Origin: Acidimicrobiales bacterium
GTDB taxonomy: Bacteria; Actinomycetota; Acidimicrobiia; Acidimicrobiales; VFJN01
Assembly: GCA_016936035.1 (NCBI GenBank)
Contig: JAFGPU010000434.1
Span: forward strand, 1-6,589
DNA length: 6,589 nucleotides
Direction of reading: 5' to 3'
The notes beneath the pieces were generated by a model, which made no database searches, had not been told where the DNA came from, and was given only the letters and a program-made list of their open reading frames with translations. Positions 1-5,640 of this stretch are shown here, in pieces. Both the position numbers and the translations under genes were made by a program. The stretch's first letter is position 1, and each line of letters starts with the position of its first letter.

Positions 1-240
1 ATCCTGCACGGCCTGTGCACCTACGGGTTCACGGGCCGGGCGCTGCTCCACTCGTTGTGCGACGGTGACCCGTCCCTGTTCCGGGCGATGAGCGGCCGGT
101 TCTCGAGCCCGGTGTTCCCCGGCGAGTCGCTGACCGTGCGCCTCTGGGTCGAGGGCGACGGCCAGGCCGTGTTCCAGACCGTCGGCGGCGACGGCCGGGT
201 GGTGCTCGACGGCGGCCAGGCCACCGTCGGCTCGGCCTGA
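1..240 (+). CDS. MaoC-family (R)-enoyl-CoA hydratase, C-terminal fragment
   Basis: Reading frame 1 is open from the first base to a TGA at 238–240, giving 79 residues with no start in the window. The fragment opens with ILHGLCTYGF followed by TGRALLH, the signature that lies just after the catalytic Asp/His motif of hydratase-2/MaoC hot-dog enzymes. A second family-typical stretch follows (MSGRFSSPVFPGESLTVRLW), then beta-strand-like sequence to the end. Enzymes of this type hydrate trans-2-enoyl-CoA to (R)-3-hydroxyacyl-CoA in fatty-acid, sterol or polyhydroxyalkanoate metabolism. The catalytic Asp and His would lie upstream of the window, so activity and substrate cannot be judged. The gene converges on nucS across 82 bases. 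The family is secure; the specific pathway is unknown. Confidence 0.88.
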   Translation: MLHGLCTYGFTGRALLHSLCDGDPSLFRAMSGRFSSPVFPGESLTVRLWVEGDGQAVFQTVGGDGRVVLDGGQATVGSA

Positions 241-272
241 GCCACGCCCGGGGCGTTCCCCGCGGGGTCGGC

Positions 273-302
273 GCCGTCGCGCCCGATCCCGCGGGCGACG
301 GT
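273..302. terminator. GC-rich hairpin between convergent genes, candidate bidirectional terminator
   Basis: Bases 274–280 (CCGTCGC) pair perfectly with 295–301 (GCGACGG), with a possible extra G·U pair (273/302) and a loop of about 14 bases that may pair further. The hairpin starts 33 bases after the MaoC stop and lies about 20 bases beyond the nucS stop, so it could serve both transcripts. No T-tract follows on either strand, so it is not a textbook intrinsic terminator. A second small hairpin (CGGGG–CGTT–CCCCG, 249–262) lies next to it. Confidence 0.42.
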
Positions 303-322
303 CATCGTTGCTCGTCCTGCGC

Positions 323-997
323 TCAGAAGAGGCGCAGCTCGTTCGACTCGGCGCCCCGCAGGGCGTCGTAGTCGACCTCGACGCAGTCGATCTCGCGCTG
401 GCCGGCCAGCACCCGCGCCTGGGGCTTGATCTGCTGGGCGACGAACACCCCGCGCACCGGGCGCAGCATCGGATCGCGCTCGAGGAACGACAGGTAGCGG
501 GTCAACTGCTCGACCCCGTCGATCTCGCCCCGGCGCTTGATCTCGATGGCCACCGCTCGCCCGTCGGCGTCGCGACAGAGCAGGTCGACCGGGCCGATGT
601 CGGTGGGGTACTCGCGCCGCACCAGCTGCAGCCCCGGGGCGATGGCGTCGCAGTTGCTCGCCAGCAGCTCCTGCAGGTGGGCCTCGACCCCGTCCTTCCA
701 CAACCCGGGGTCGACGCCCAGGTCGTGGTGGGTGTCGGTCATCACCTCGTGCAGCGTGATGGTGAGCGTCTCGCCCTTCGGCGAGCGCACGGTCCAGACC
801 TCGTGGCCGTCGTCGTCCACCGACTCGGACACCGTGTTGGGCGCGTTCATCCAGTTCAGCGGCTTGTAGGCACCGCCGTCCGCGTGGATGGCGACGCAGC
901 CGTCGGCCTTGACCATCACCAGCCGGGGCGCGAGGGGCAGGTGGGCGGTGAGCCGTCCGGCGTAGTCGACGGTGCAGCGGGCCACGACGAGGCGCAT
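323..997 (-). CDS. nucS: Endonuclease NucS (EndoMS), non-canonical mismatch repair
   Basis: The 224-residue product matches actinobacterial NucS in length and almost throughout in sequence. It starts [20 protein letters not shown]. The N-terminal DNA-binding/dimerisation domain (about 1–105) carries KADG (30–33) and YKPLNWM (44–50). The RecB-like nuclease domain (about 110–224) carries the PD-(D/E)xK residues D138 (GPVDLLCRD), E152 and K154 ([19 protein letters not shown]). The protein ends ELRLF, resembling the C-terminal tail through which NucS contacts the DnaN sliding clamp. In Actinobacteria lacking MutS/MutL, NucS cuts both strands at certain mismatches, mainly those containing G or T, and prevents transitions and recombination between diverged sequences. 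All catalytic residues appear intact. I chose the ATG at 997 because translation from it matches the family's N-terminus; the frame stays open far upstream only as an overlap with the ABC1 gene. It lies 53 bases downstream of the ABC1 gene on the same strand. Confidence 0.96.
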   Translation of the reverse strand: MRLVVARCTVDYAGRLTAHLPLAPRLVMVKADGCVAIHADGGAYKPLNWMNAPNTVSESVDDDGHEVWTVRSPKGETLTITLHEVMTDTHHDLGVDPGLWKDGVEAHLQELLASNCDAIAPGLQLVRREYPTDIGPVDLLCRDADGRAVAIEIKRRGEIDGVEQLTRYLSFLERDPMLRPVRGVFVAQQIKPQARVLAGQREIDCVEVDYDALRGAESNELRLF

Positions 998-1005
998 CGC
1001 GAGCG

Positions 1006-1011
1006 ACGATA
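1006..1011 (-). promoter_or_regulatory. Candidate −10 element for leaderless nucS transcript
   Basis: On the minus strand TATCGT (TANNNT) is followed by 8 bases and the nucS ATG. Leaderless actinobacterial transcripts typically have this hexamer about 6–8 bases before the start codon, and there is no Shine–Dalgarno-like purine run here. No good −35 is visible. This would let nucS be transcribed separately from the upstream ABC1 gene. The element is short, so the call is tentative. Confidence 0.35.
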
Positions 1012-1050
1012 GTGGCGGTGCGCGGCCGGCCCGGCGACCGTGCGGCGCCG

Positions 1051-2649
1051 TCAGCGCCGGCGCGACCGTCCCCGCTCGGAGAGGTTGCGGCGGATCGTCT
1101 CTCGCCGTTGCCGCAGCTCGCGGTGGGTGAGCTTCTCGGTCGCGTCGTCGACGCCGAAGCTGGCCCGCACACCGCTCAGGTCGAGCTCGACGGCCCGGGG
1201 ATCGATGCCGACATCGGCGAGGATGCGGTCGCCGTGCCGGGTGGCGAAGTACAGCGAGAGCTGGGCGATCTCGCCGAACAGGTCGAGGTCGGGCGCCAGT
1301 CGGGCGATGGCCCCGTCGATGAAGACCATGTTCTTGACGAAGAGCATGAGCTCCTTGGGCATGTGCGCACCCAGGCCGAGCAGCGCCTTGATGATCTGCT
1401 GCAGCTCGCCGACGAGCTGCTCGCCCGACATGGTGGCGGGGTCGATCGGGGGCTGGTCGAGGTGGAGCTCGCGCACGACCTGGTCGAGGTCGGCGTCCGG
1501 GGGCAGGACGCCCAGGTCGCGCAGGGCGACCAGCTGGGACCTGACGTCGTTCGCCGAGCCCGCCATGAGGAGGCGCAGGAAGGCGACGCGCTTGGTGTCG
1601 TCGAGCCGACCGGTGATGCCGAAGTCGAGCAGGGCGGTGCGTCCGTCGGGCAGCACGAACAGGTTGCCGCCGTGCAGGTCGCCGTGGAAGATGCCGTGGA
1701 GGATGGCGCCCTCGACGAAGCCGATCATGCCGGTGCGCACGACGGCCTCGGTGTCGACCCCGGCGCCGCGCATGCCCACCACGTCGTCGAAGCGGAACCC
1801 GTCGAGGCGCTCCATCACCAGGACCCGGGGTGTGACCAGCGTCGGGTGGGGACGGGGGATCACGTAGCCCCGCTGGCCCAGCTCGGCGAAGGTGCGGGCG
1901 ACGTCGAGCATGTTCTCGGCCTCGAGCCGGAAGTCGAGCTCCTCGGCGATGGTCTGGGCGAACAGCTCGACCAGCGCCGGGGGGTTGGCCAGCGCGGCGA
2001 TGGGGATGCGGCCGACGAGCTTCGGCGCCAGCCACGCCATGACCCGCAGGTCGTCGTGCACCAGCTCGGCGACGGCCGGGCGCTGGACCTTCACCACCAC
2101 GCGCTCGCCGGTGCGCAGCGTCGCGGCGTGCACCTGGGCGATCGACGCGGCGGCGAGCGGCGTGCGGTCGACCCAGCGGAACACCTCGTCGAGCGGGCGT
2201 CCGAGATCGGCCTCGACGACCTCGCGCACCACCCGGAAGGGCTCGGCCGGCACCTGGTCGCGACAGAGCTTGAACTCGTCGACCAGCTCCGGGGGGAAGA
2301 TGCCCTCGCCCGAGCTGATGATCTGACCCAGCTTGATGTAGGTGGGCCCGAGCCGCTCGGCGGCCAGGCGCAGCCGTCGCGAGATGCCCGCTCGGCTGAC
2401 CTCGCCCCCGGCCGACTTCTCGCGCAGGCGCCACAGCCCCACGGCGGTCCCGAGCCTGCGGGCGACGACGGCCAGCCGGGCGCCCGGCGGCCAGCGGCCC
2501 GGGGTCGTCAGGGCCGGCACCTCGGCCAGCACCCGGGCGCGCACCTCGTCGAGCCCCCGCCGCCAGGTGAGCGCCTCGGGGTCGTCGATGGTCCACGGCG
2601 GCGCGTCGCTGAAGCTGCCCTGGTCGAGGTCGGTGGGGGCGACAGCCAT
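1051..2649 (-). CDS. ABC1/UbiB/AarF-family atypical kinase or ATPase
   Basis: The 532-residue protein has the full set of ABC1/UbiB motifs in order: KxGQ (YIKLGQ, 104–109), the Ala-rich loop that replaces the kinase glycine-rich loop ([11 protein letters not shown], 164–174), the ATP-binding Lys (VVVKVQRP, K187), the ExD motif (EELDF, E237/D239), the catalytic loop HGDLHGGN (322–329, D324) and DFG (342–344). UbiB/AarF/COQ8 relatives support ubiquinone or isoprenoid-lipid metabolism through an ATPase activity, but most actinobacteria use menaquinone and the substrate here is unknown. There is no hydrophobic C-terminal hairpin like the membrane anchor of classic UbiB. The C-terminus is instead charged and Arg-rich (about 505–532), so a cytosolic protein is likely. 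It lies between the ATL gene (70 bases upstream) and nucS (53 bases downstream), all on one strand and possibly co-transcribed. No clear ribosome-binding site precedes the chosen ATG, so the start is less certain than the family. Confidence 0.93.
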   Translation of the reverse strand: MAVAPTDLDQGSFSDAPPWTIDDPEALTWRRGLDEVRARVLAEVPALTTPGRWPPGARLAVVARRLGTAVGLWRLREKSAGGEVSRAGISRRLRLAAERLGPTYIKLGQIISSGEGIFPPELVDEFKLCRDQVPAEPFRVVREVVEADLGRPLDEVFRWVDRTPLAAASIAQVHAATLRTGERVVVKVQRPAVAELVHDDLRVMAWLAPKLVGRIPIAALANPPALVELFAQTIAEELDFRLEAENMLDVARTFAELGQRGYVIPRPHPTLVTPRVLVMERLDGFRFDDVVGMRGAGVDTEAVVRTGMIGFVEGAILHGIFHGDLHGGNLFVLPDGRTALLDFGITGRLDDTKRVAFLRLLMAGSANDVRSQLVALRDLGVLPPDADLDQVVRELHLDQPPIDPATMSGEQLVGELQQIIKALLGLGAHMPKELMLFVKNMVFIDGAIARLAPDLDLFGEIAQLSLYFATRHGDRILADVGIDPRAVELDLSGVRASFGVDDATEKLTHRELRQRRETIRRNLSERGRSRRR

Positions 2650-2719
2650 CGTGTCGAGTCTGCCGTGGGCGCGGGGCTTTGGTGCGTCGTGGCCGGGGGG
2701 CGACGCTCCGGGTCGGGCG

Positions 2720-3013
2720 TCACACGGCCGGGTCGACCTCGTCGGGCACGGCGAGCACGTGGCCGTCGGCCACGGCGATCCCCTCGGCGGCGAGACGGCG
2801 GGCGTGCTCGGTCTCGTGCCCGGGCACGAGCCGGCCCGCTGCGGTCACCACCCGCCACCACGGCAGGCCGTCGCCACCGGTGGCGAGGACGCGCCCGACC
2901 GCCCGCCCCGCCCCCGGGTACCCGGCTTCGGCGGCCACCTCGCCGTAGGTCACGACCTCGCCGGGGCGAAGTGAGTGGAGGACCCGTACCACCGCCTGCT
3001 CGAATCCGGACAT
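2720..3013 (-). CDS. Alkyltransferase-like protein (ATL), MGMT-fold DNA-damage sensor
   Basis: The 97-residue protein is the DNA-binding domain of the O6-alkylguanine-DNA alkyltransferase fold. The helix-turn-helix region is YGEVAAEAGYPGAGRAVGRVL (about 23–43), and R37 in GRAVG is the likely arginine finger that flips the damaged base. The active-site motif reads PWWRV (51–55) where true methyltransferases have PCHRV: Trp52 replaces the acceptor Cys and Trp53 replaces His. It therefore cannot remove alkyl groups. Known ATLs bind O6-alkylguanine tightly and hand the lesion to nucleotide excision repair. The length is normal for short ATLs, which lack the N-terminal domain of Ada/Ogt. Its ATG (3011–3013 on the minus strand) overlaps the ATG of the divergent SDR gene. 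A TACTGT hexamer 7 bases before the ATG suggests a leaderless message. It is the first gene of the ATL–ABC1–nucS group. Confidence 0.93.
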   Translation of the reverse strand: MSGFEQAVVRVLHSLRPGEVVTYGEVAAEAGYPGAGRAVGRVLATGGDGLPWWRVVTAAGRLVPGHETEHARRLAAEGIAVADGHVLAVPDEVDPAV

Positions 3014-3014
3014 G
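3011..3014. other. Overlapping divergent start codons in a CATG palindrome
   Basis: The four bases CATG supply the ATG of the minus-strand ATL gene (3013 to 3011) and the ATG of the plus-strand SDR gene (3012–3014). There is no non-coding DNA between the two genes, so each promoter must lie within the other's coding sequence. The SDR start has no clear Shine–Dalgarno sequence. An alternative in-frame GTG at 3069, just before the Rossmann motif, would remove the overlap. Confidence 0.6.
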
Positions 3015-3797
3015 GATCGCACAGTAGAAGGACCGAGCCCGAGCGGCGGGGCGGACGCCGACCGGCGCGTGGCCGTGGTGACCGGCGCCAGCCGGGGGCT
3101 GGGGGCGGGGATGGCCGAGCGGTTCGCGGCGGTGGGCGTCGCCGTCGGGCTGTGCGCTCGCCACCGGCCCTCACCACCGGCGGCCGCCGGCGCCGACGTG
3201 GTGACGGCCGAGGTCGACGTCACCGATGCCGGGGCCGTCGACCGGTTCTGCGCCGCCGTGGTCGACCGGTTCGGCCGCATCGACCTGTGGGTGAACAACG
3301 CCGGGCTGCTGGCCCCGATCGGCCCGCTGCGCGATGCCGATCCCGGCGAGCTGCGCGCCAACGTCGACGCGAACGTGCTGGGGGTCCTGTACGGCAGCGC
3401 CGCGTTCGCGCGCCACGTCCGCGCCCGGCCGGGTGGCGGGACGCTGGTCAACATCTCCAGCGGCGCGGCCACCACGCCGTACGCCGGCTGGGCGGCCTAC
3501 TGCGCATCGAAGGCCGCGGTCGACCAGGCCACCCGGGTCGTGGCGGCGGAGGAGGCCGACGCCGGCCTGCGCGCCTACGCCGTGGCCCCCGGCGTGGTCG
3601 ACACCGACATGCAGGCGTCGATCCGCGCCACCCCGGCCGAGCGCTTCCCCGCCGTCGAGCGGTTCCACGAGCTGAAGCGCACCGACGCCTACAACAGCCC
3701 CGCCTGGGTGGCCGACCACATCCTGCGCCTGGCCTTCGATCCGCCGGCCGACGCTCCCACCGTCCAGCGCGTCGCCGCCGAGCCCCGCCCTGGGTGA
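3012..3797 (+). CDS. Short-chain dehydrogenase/reductase (SDR), sepiapterin/benzil-reductase-like
   Basis: The 261-residue classical SDR has a Rossmann nucleotide site TGASRGLG (24–31), NNAG (95–98), a helix Asn in DANVLG (N121), catalytic Ser in NISSG (149/150), and the YxxxK pair in YCASK (Y163, K167), followed by VAPGVVDTDM (191–200). Arg28 and the R50 region after the second strand suggest NADP(H) preference. The C-terminal half (APGVVDTDMQ, then an FHELKR…SP..VA pattern) resembles the sepiapterin reductase/YueD benzil-reductase branch, so reduction of a carbonyl compound is likely, but the substrate is unknown. All catalytic residues are present. The first 18 residues are low-complexity and precede the first beta strand, so the real start may be the in-frame GTG at 3069. 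The gene is divergent from ATL and convergent with cysQ, so it appears to be a single-gene unit. Confidence 0.92.
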   Translation: MDRTVEGPSPSGGADADRRVAVVTGASRGLGAGMAERFAAVGVAVGLCARHRPSPPAAAGADVVTAEVDVTDAGAVDRFCAAVVDRFGRIDLWVNNAGLLAPIGPLRDADPGELRANVDANVLGVLYGSAAFARHVRARPGGGTLVNISSGAATTPYAGWAAYCASKAAVDQATRVVAAEEADAGLRAYAVAPGVVDTDMQASIRATPAERFPAVERFHELKRTDAYNSPAWVADHILRLAFDPPADAPTVQRVAAEPRPG

Positions 3798-3888
3798 CGC
3801 GTGCCGACGGCGTCCGCGACCTCCGCAGCCGCCGGATCTCGCCCGAGGGACGCCCGGCGCACGCCGTGATCGGGTCGGACGGAGCCGG
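3798..3888. other. Convergent intergenic gap with weak hairpins
   Basis: The 91 bases between the stop codons of the SDR and cysQ genes hold no gene I can support. Two weak inverted repeats are visible: GACGC/GCGTC (3796–3800 with 3810–3814), which begins in the SDR stop codon, and CGGC–GCAC–GCCG (3855–3866). Either could help end the converging transcripts, but stems are only 4–5 base pairs with no T-tract. Confidence 0.3.
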
Positions 3889-4650
3889 TCAGCCCCGGGC
3901 GGCGGCGATGACGGCGTCGGCCAGCTCGGCCCGGCAGACGAGCAGGTCGGGCAGGTAGGGGTCGGGCCGGTTGTAGACGAGGGGCGAGCCGTCGAGGCGG
4001 GAGACGTGCAGTCCGGCCGCCCGCGCCACCGCCACCGGGGCGGCCGAGTCCCACTCGTACTGGCCGCCGCTGTGGGCATAGACGTCGGCGTCGCCCAGCA
4101 CCACGGCCATGGCCTTGGCCCCGGCGGAGCCGAGCGGGACCAGCTCGCCCCCCAACGCGTCTGCGACCCGGGCGGCCTCGGCCGGGGGACGGCTGCGGCT
4201 CACGACGATGCGGGGCGGTCCCGCCCACGCCGGGGGCGTGGGGGGCGGCGTGTTCGTGGCCAGCGTGAGGTCGCGACCGGGCAGCGCCACCGCTCCCGCG
4301 ACCGCCTCGCCCCCGACCACCAGCGCGACGTGCACGGCCCAGTCGGTGCGGGGAACCTCGCCGAACTCGCGGGTGCCGTCGAGCGGATCGACGATCCACA
4401 CCCGACCGGCCGTCAACCTCGCCTCGTCGGCGAGGCCCTCCTCCGACAGCACGGCGTCGCCCGGCCGGGCGGCGGCGAGGCGCGCCACGAGCAGGTCGTG
4501 CGCCCGACGGTCGCCCTCCCGACCCAGAGCCTTGGGGTCGAGGTGGGGGTCGTCGGCGACCAGGCGGGCCCGCAGCTCGACGAGCAGCCGACCTGCCTCG
4601 GTCGCGAGCTGAGCGGCCAGGCTATGGTCCTCGCTCGTGGTCTCGGGCAT
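3889..4650 (-). CDS. cysQ: 3'(2'),5'-bisphosphate nucleotidase CysQ (PAP phosphatase)
   Basis: The 253-residue protein belongs to the Mg2+-dependent, Li+-sensitive inositol monophosphatase superfamily. Metal-binding residues are visible in LSEEG (E70/E71), in the signature WIVDPLDGTREF (85–96; D88, D91, T93) and in EWDSAAPVAVARAAG (199–213; D201). The GSAGAKAMAVVLGDADVY stretch (174–191) and the following HSGGQYEWD match CysQ better than SuhB-type inositol phosphatases. CysQ hydrolyses 3'-phosphoadenosine 5'-phosphate (PAP) to AMP and phosphate, removing the inhibitory by-product of PAPS use and helping to balance PAPS pools. Position supports this: it is divergent from cysD across 66 bases. 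The start at 4650 gives a normal N-terminus, with a weak AGCAGGG ribosome-binding sequence 3 bases upstream. Activity on inositol phosphates cannot be excluded from sequence alone. Confidence 0.92.
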   Translation of the reverse strand: MPETTSEDHSLAAQLATEAGRLLVELRARLVADDPHLDPKALGREGDRRAHDLLVARLAAARPGDAVLSEEGLADEARLTAGRVWIVDPLDGTREFGEVPRTDWAVHVALVVGGEAVAGAVALPGRDLTLATNTPPPTPPAWAGPPRIVVSRSRPPAEAARVADALGGELVPLGSAGAKAMAVVLGDADVYAHSGGQYEWDSAAPVAVARAAGLHVSRLDGSPLVYNRPDPYLPDLLVCRAELADAVIAAARG

Positions 4651-4716
4651 AGACCCTGCTTATCAGACCGCGGGCGAATTGCTTACCTGATGGGTCAGCT
4701 TTAGCGTGGAGGTTCC
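4651..4716. promoter_or_regulatory. Bidirectional cysQ/cysD control region
   Basis: This 66-base gap is clearly more AT-rich than its surroundings and must contain promoters for both divergent genes. On the plus strand TTGCTT (4679–4684) and TAGCGT (4702–4707) are separated by exactly 17 bases, a plausible −35/−10 pair for cysDN. An 8-base direct repeat, TGCTTAYC, occurs at 4657–4664 and 4680–4687, and the second copy overlaps the −35. An interrupted palindrome CTGA–TGGG–TCAG lies at 4687–4698 between the two hexamers. These look like possible operator sites for a sulfur regulator, but I cannot name one. It is too short to hold a SAM riboswitch. Confidence 0.5.
4708..4712 (+). promoter_or_regulatory. 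cysD: Ribosome-binding site of cysD
   Basis: GGAGG is followed by 4 bases (TTCC) and the ATG at 4717. It fixes the cysD start. It abuts the candidate −10 hexamer at 4702–4707, so if that hexamer is real the Shine–Dalgarno sequence would not be transcribed. Either the true promoter lies further upstream or the message is leaderless. Confidence 0.6.
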
Positions 4717-5640
4717 ATGTCGAGTACCACGTCTACGTCCTACGAGCTGACCCACCTGCAGGCGCTCGAAGCCGAGGCGATCCACATCATCCGCGAGGTC
4801 GCCGCCGAGTTCGAGCGTCCCGTGCTGCTGTTCTCCGGCGGCAAGGACTCGGCGGTCATGCTCCACCTGGCGGTGAAGGCGTTCTCCCCGGCGAAGCTGC
4901 CGTTCCCGGTGATGCACATCGACACCGGCCACAACTTCCCCGAGGTGCTCGAGTACCGCGACCGCCGTGTCGCCGAGCTCGGCGTGCGCCTCGTGGTCGT
5001 GAGCGTGCAGCAGGCGATCGACGACGGCCGGGTGGTCGAGGACGTCGGGCCCGGCGCCACCCGCAACCGGCTCCAGACCGTGCCGCTGCTCGAAGCCATC
5101 GAGCAGAACCGCTTCGACGCGGTGTTCGGTGGCGCCCGCCGCGACGAGGAGAAGGCGCGCGCCAAGGAGCGCGTCTTCAGCTTCCGCGACGACTTCGGCC
5201 AGTGGGACCCGAAGAACCAGCGGCCCGAGCTGTGGAGCCTCTACAACGGGCGCCACCGCAAGGGCGAGCACATCCGCGTCTTCCCCATCTCGAACTGGAC
5301 CGAGCTCGACATCTGGCAGTACGTCGAGGCCGAGGACATCGACCTGCCGAGCATCTACTTCGCCCACACCCGCCGGGTCATCCAGCGGGACGGCATGTGG
5401 CTGGCGGAATCCCCGTGGATCACCCTCGCCGAGGGGGAAGAGGTCGAGGAGCGCCCCGTGCGGTTCCGCACCGTCGGCGACGCCACCTGCACGGGCGCCA
5501 TCGAGTCGGTCGCCGCGGACGTCGCCGCCATCATCGAGGAGACCGCCGTCACCCGCATCACCGAACGTGGTGCGACGCGGGCCGACGATCGCATCAGCGA
5601 GGCAGGCATGGAAGATCGCAAGCGCGAGGGGTACTTCTGA
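4717..5640 (+). CDS. cysD: Sulfate adenylyltransferase subunit 2 (CysD)
   Basis: The 307-residue protein is the small, catalytic subunit of the heterodimeric ATP sulfurylase, which joins sulfate and ATP to make adenosine 5'-phosphosulfate (APS) in the cytoplasm. It is an adenine-nucleotide alpha-hydrolase/PAPS-reductase-fold enzyme: the PP-loop SGGKDS is at 40–45, [11 protein letters not shown] at 66–76, [15 protein letters not shown] at 138–152, the [14 protein letters not shown] stretch at 187–200, and the RTVGD motif at 251–255. The C-terminus ([13 protein letters not shown]) is the family-typical tail. Length is close to that of the E. coli protein. Hydrolysis of GTP by CysN drives the otherwise unfavourable reaction. 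The stop TGA overlaps the cysN ATG by one base, so the two subunits are probably translationally coupled. Confidence 0.98.
   Translation: MSSTTSTSYELTHLQALEAEAIHIIREVAAEFERPVLLFSGGKDSAVMLHLAVKAFSPAKLPFPVMHIDTGHNFPEVLEYRDRRVAELGVRLVVVSVQQAIDDGRVVEDVGPGATRNRLQTVPLLEAIEQNRFDAVFGGARRDEEKARAKERVFSFRDDFGQWDPKNQRPELWSLYNGRHRKGEHIRVFPISNWTELDIWQYVEAEDIDLPSIYFAHTRRVIQRDGMWLAESPWITLAEGEEVEERPVRFRTVGDATCTGAIESVAADVAAIIEETAVTRITERGATRADDRISEAGMEDRKREGYF
5626..5631 (+). promoter_or_regulatory. cysN: Ribosome-binding site of cysN inside the cysD end
   Basis: GAGGGG lies within the last codons of cysD, 8 bases before the cysN ATG at 5640. It supports the choice of the overlapping start and re-initiation by ribosomes finishing cysD. 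Confidence 0.65.

Noticed and set aside
21..1172. Minus-strand open frame of 383 residues across the MaoC and nucS region
   Set aside because: It is a frame shadow of nucS and antisense to MaoC, with an Arg-rich, repetitive translation and no recognisable domain.
998..2596. Open minus-strand frame extending nucS far upstream to a 757-residue protein
   Set aside because: The added part is Arg/Pro/Ala-rich, has no family resemblance and overlaps the ABC1 kinase in another frame. The nucS N-terminus matches the family exactly at 997.
2650..2719. Promoter or small gene between the ATL stop and the ABC1 start
   Set aside because: No TANNNT hexamer near the start, no Shine–Dalgarno and no convincing short frame were seen in these 70 bases. 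Co-transcription from ATL is the simpler reading.
1012..3027. Long plus-strand open frame (671 residues) opposite the ABC1 and ATL genes
   Set aside because: It is antisense to two well-recognised genes. Long stop-free antisense frames are expected in DNA of this GC content, and the composition is low-complexity with no motif.
3026..3032. AGAAGGA purine run as a ribosome-binding site for a later SDR start
   Set aside because: No ATG, GTG or TTG in the SDR frame follows at a usable distance; the next candidate GTG is at 3069, 36 bases away.
2975..3958. Plus-strand open frame of 327 residues overlapping the SDR gene
   Set aside because: It is the SDR region read in another frame, dominated by Arg and Gly. 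The SDR frame carries every expected catalytic motif.
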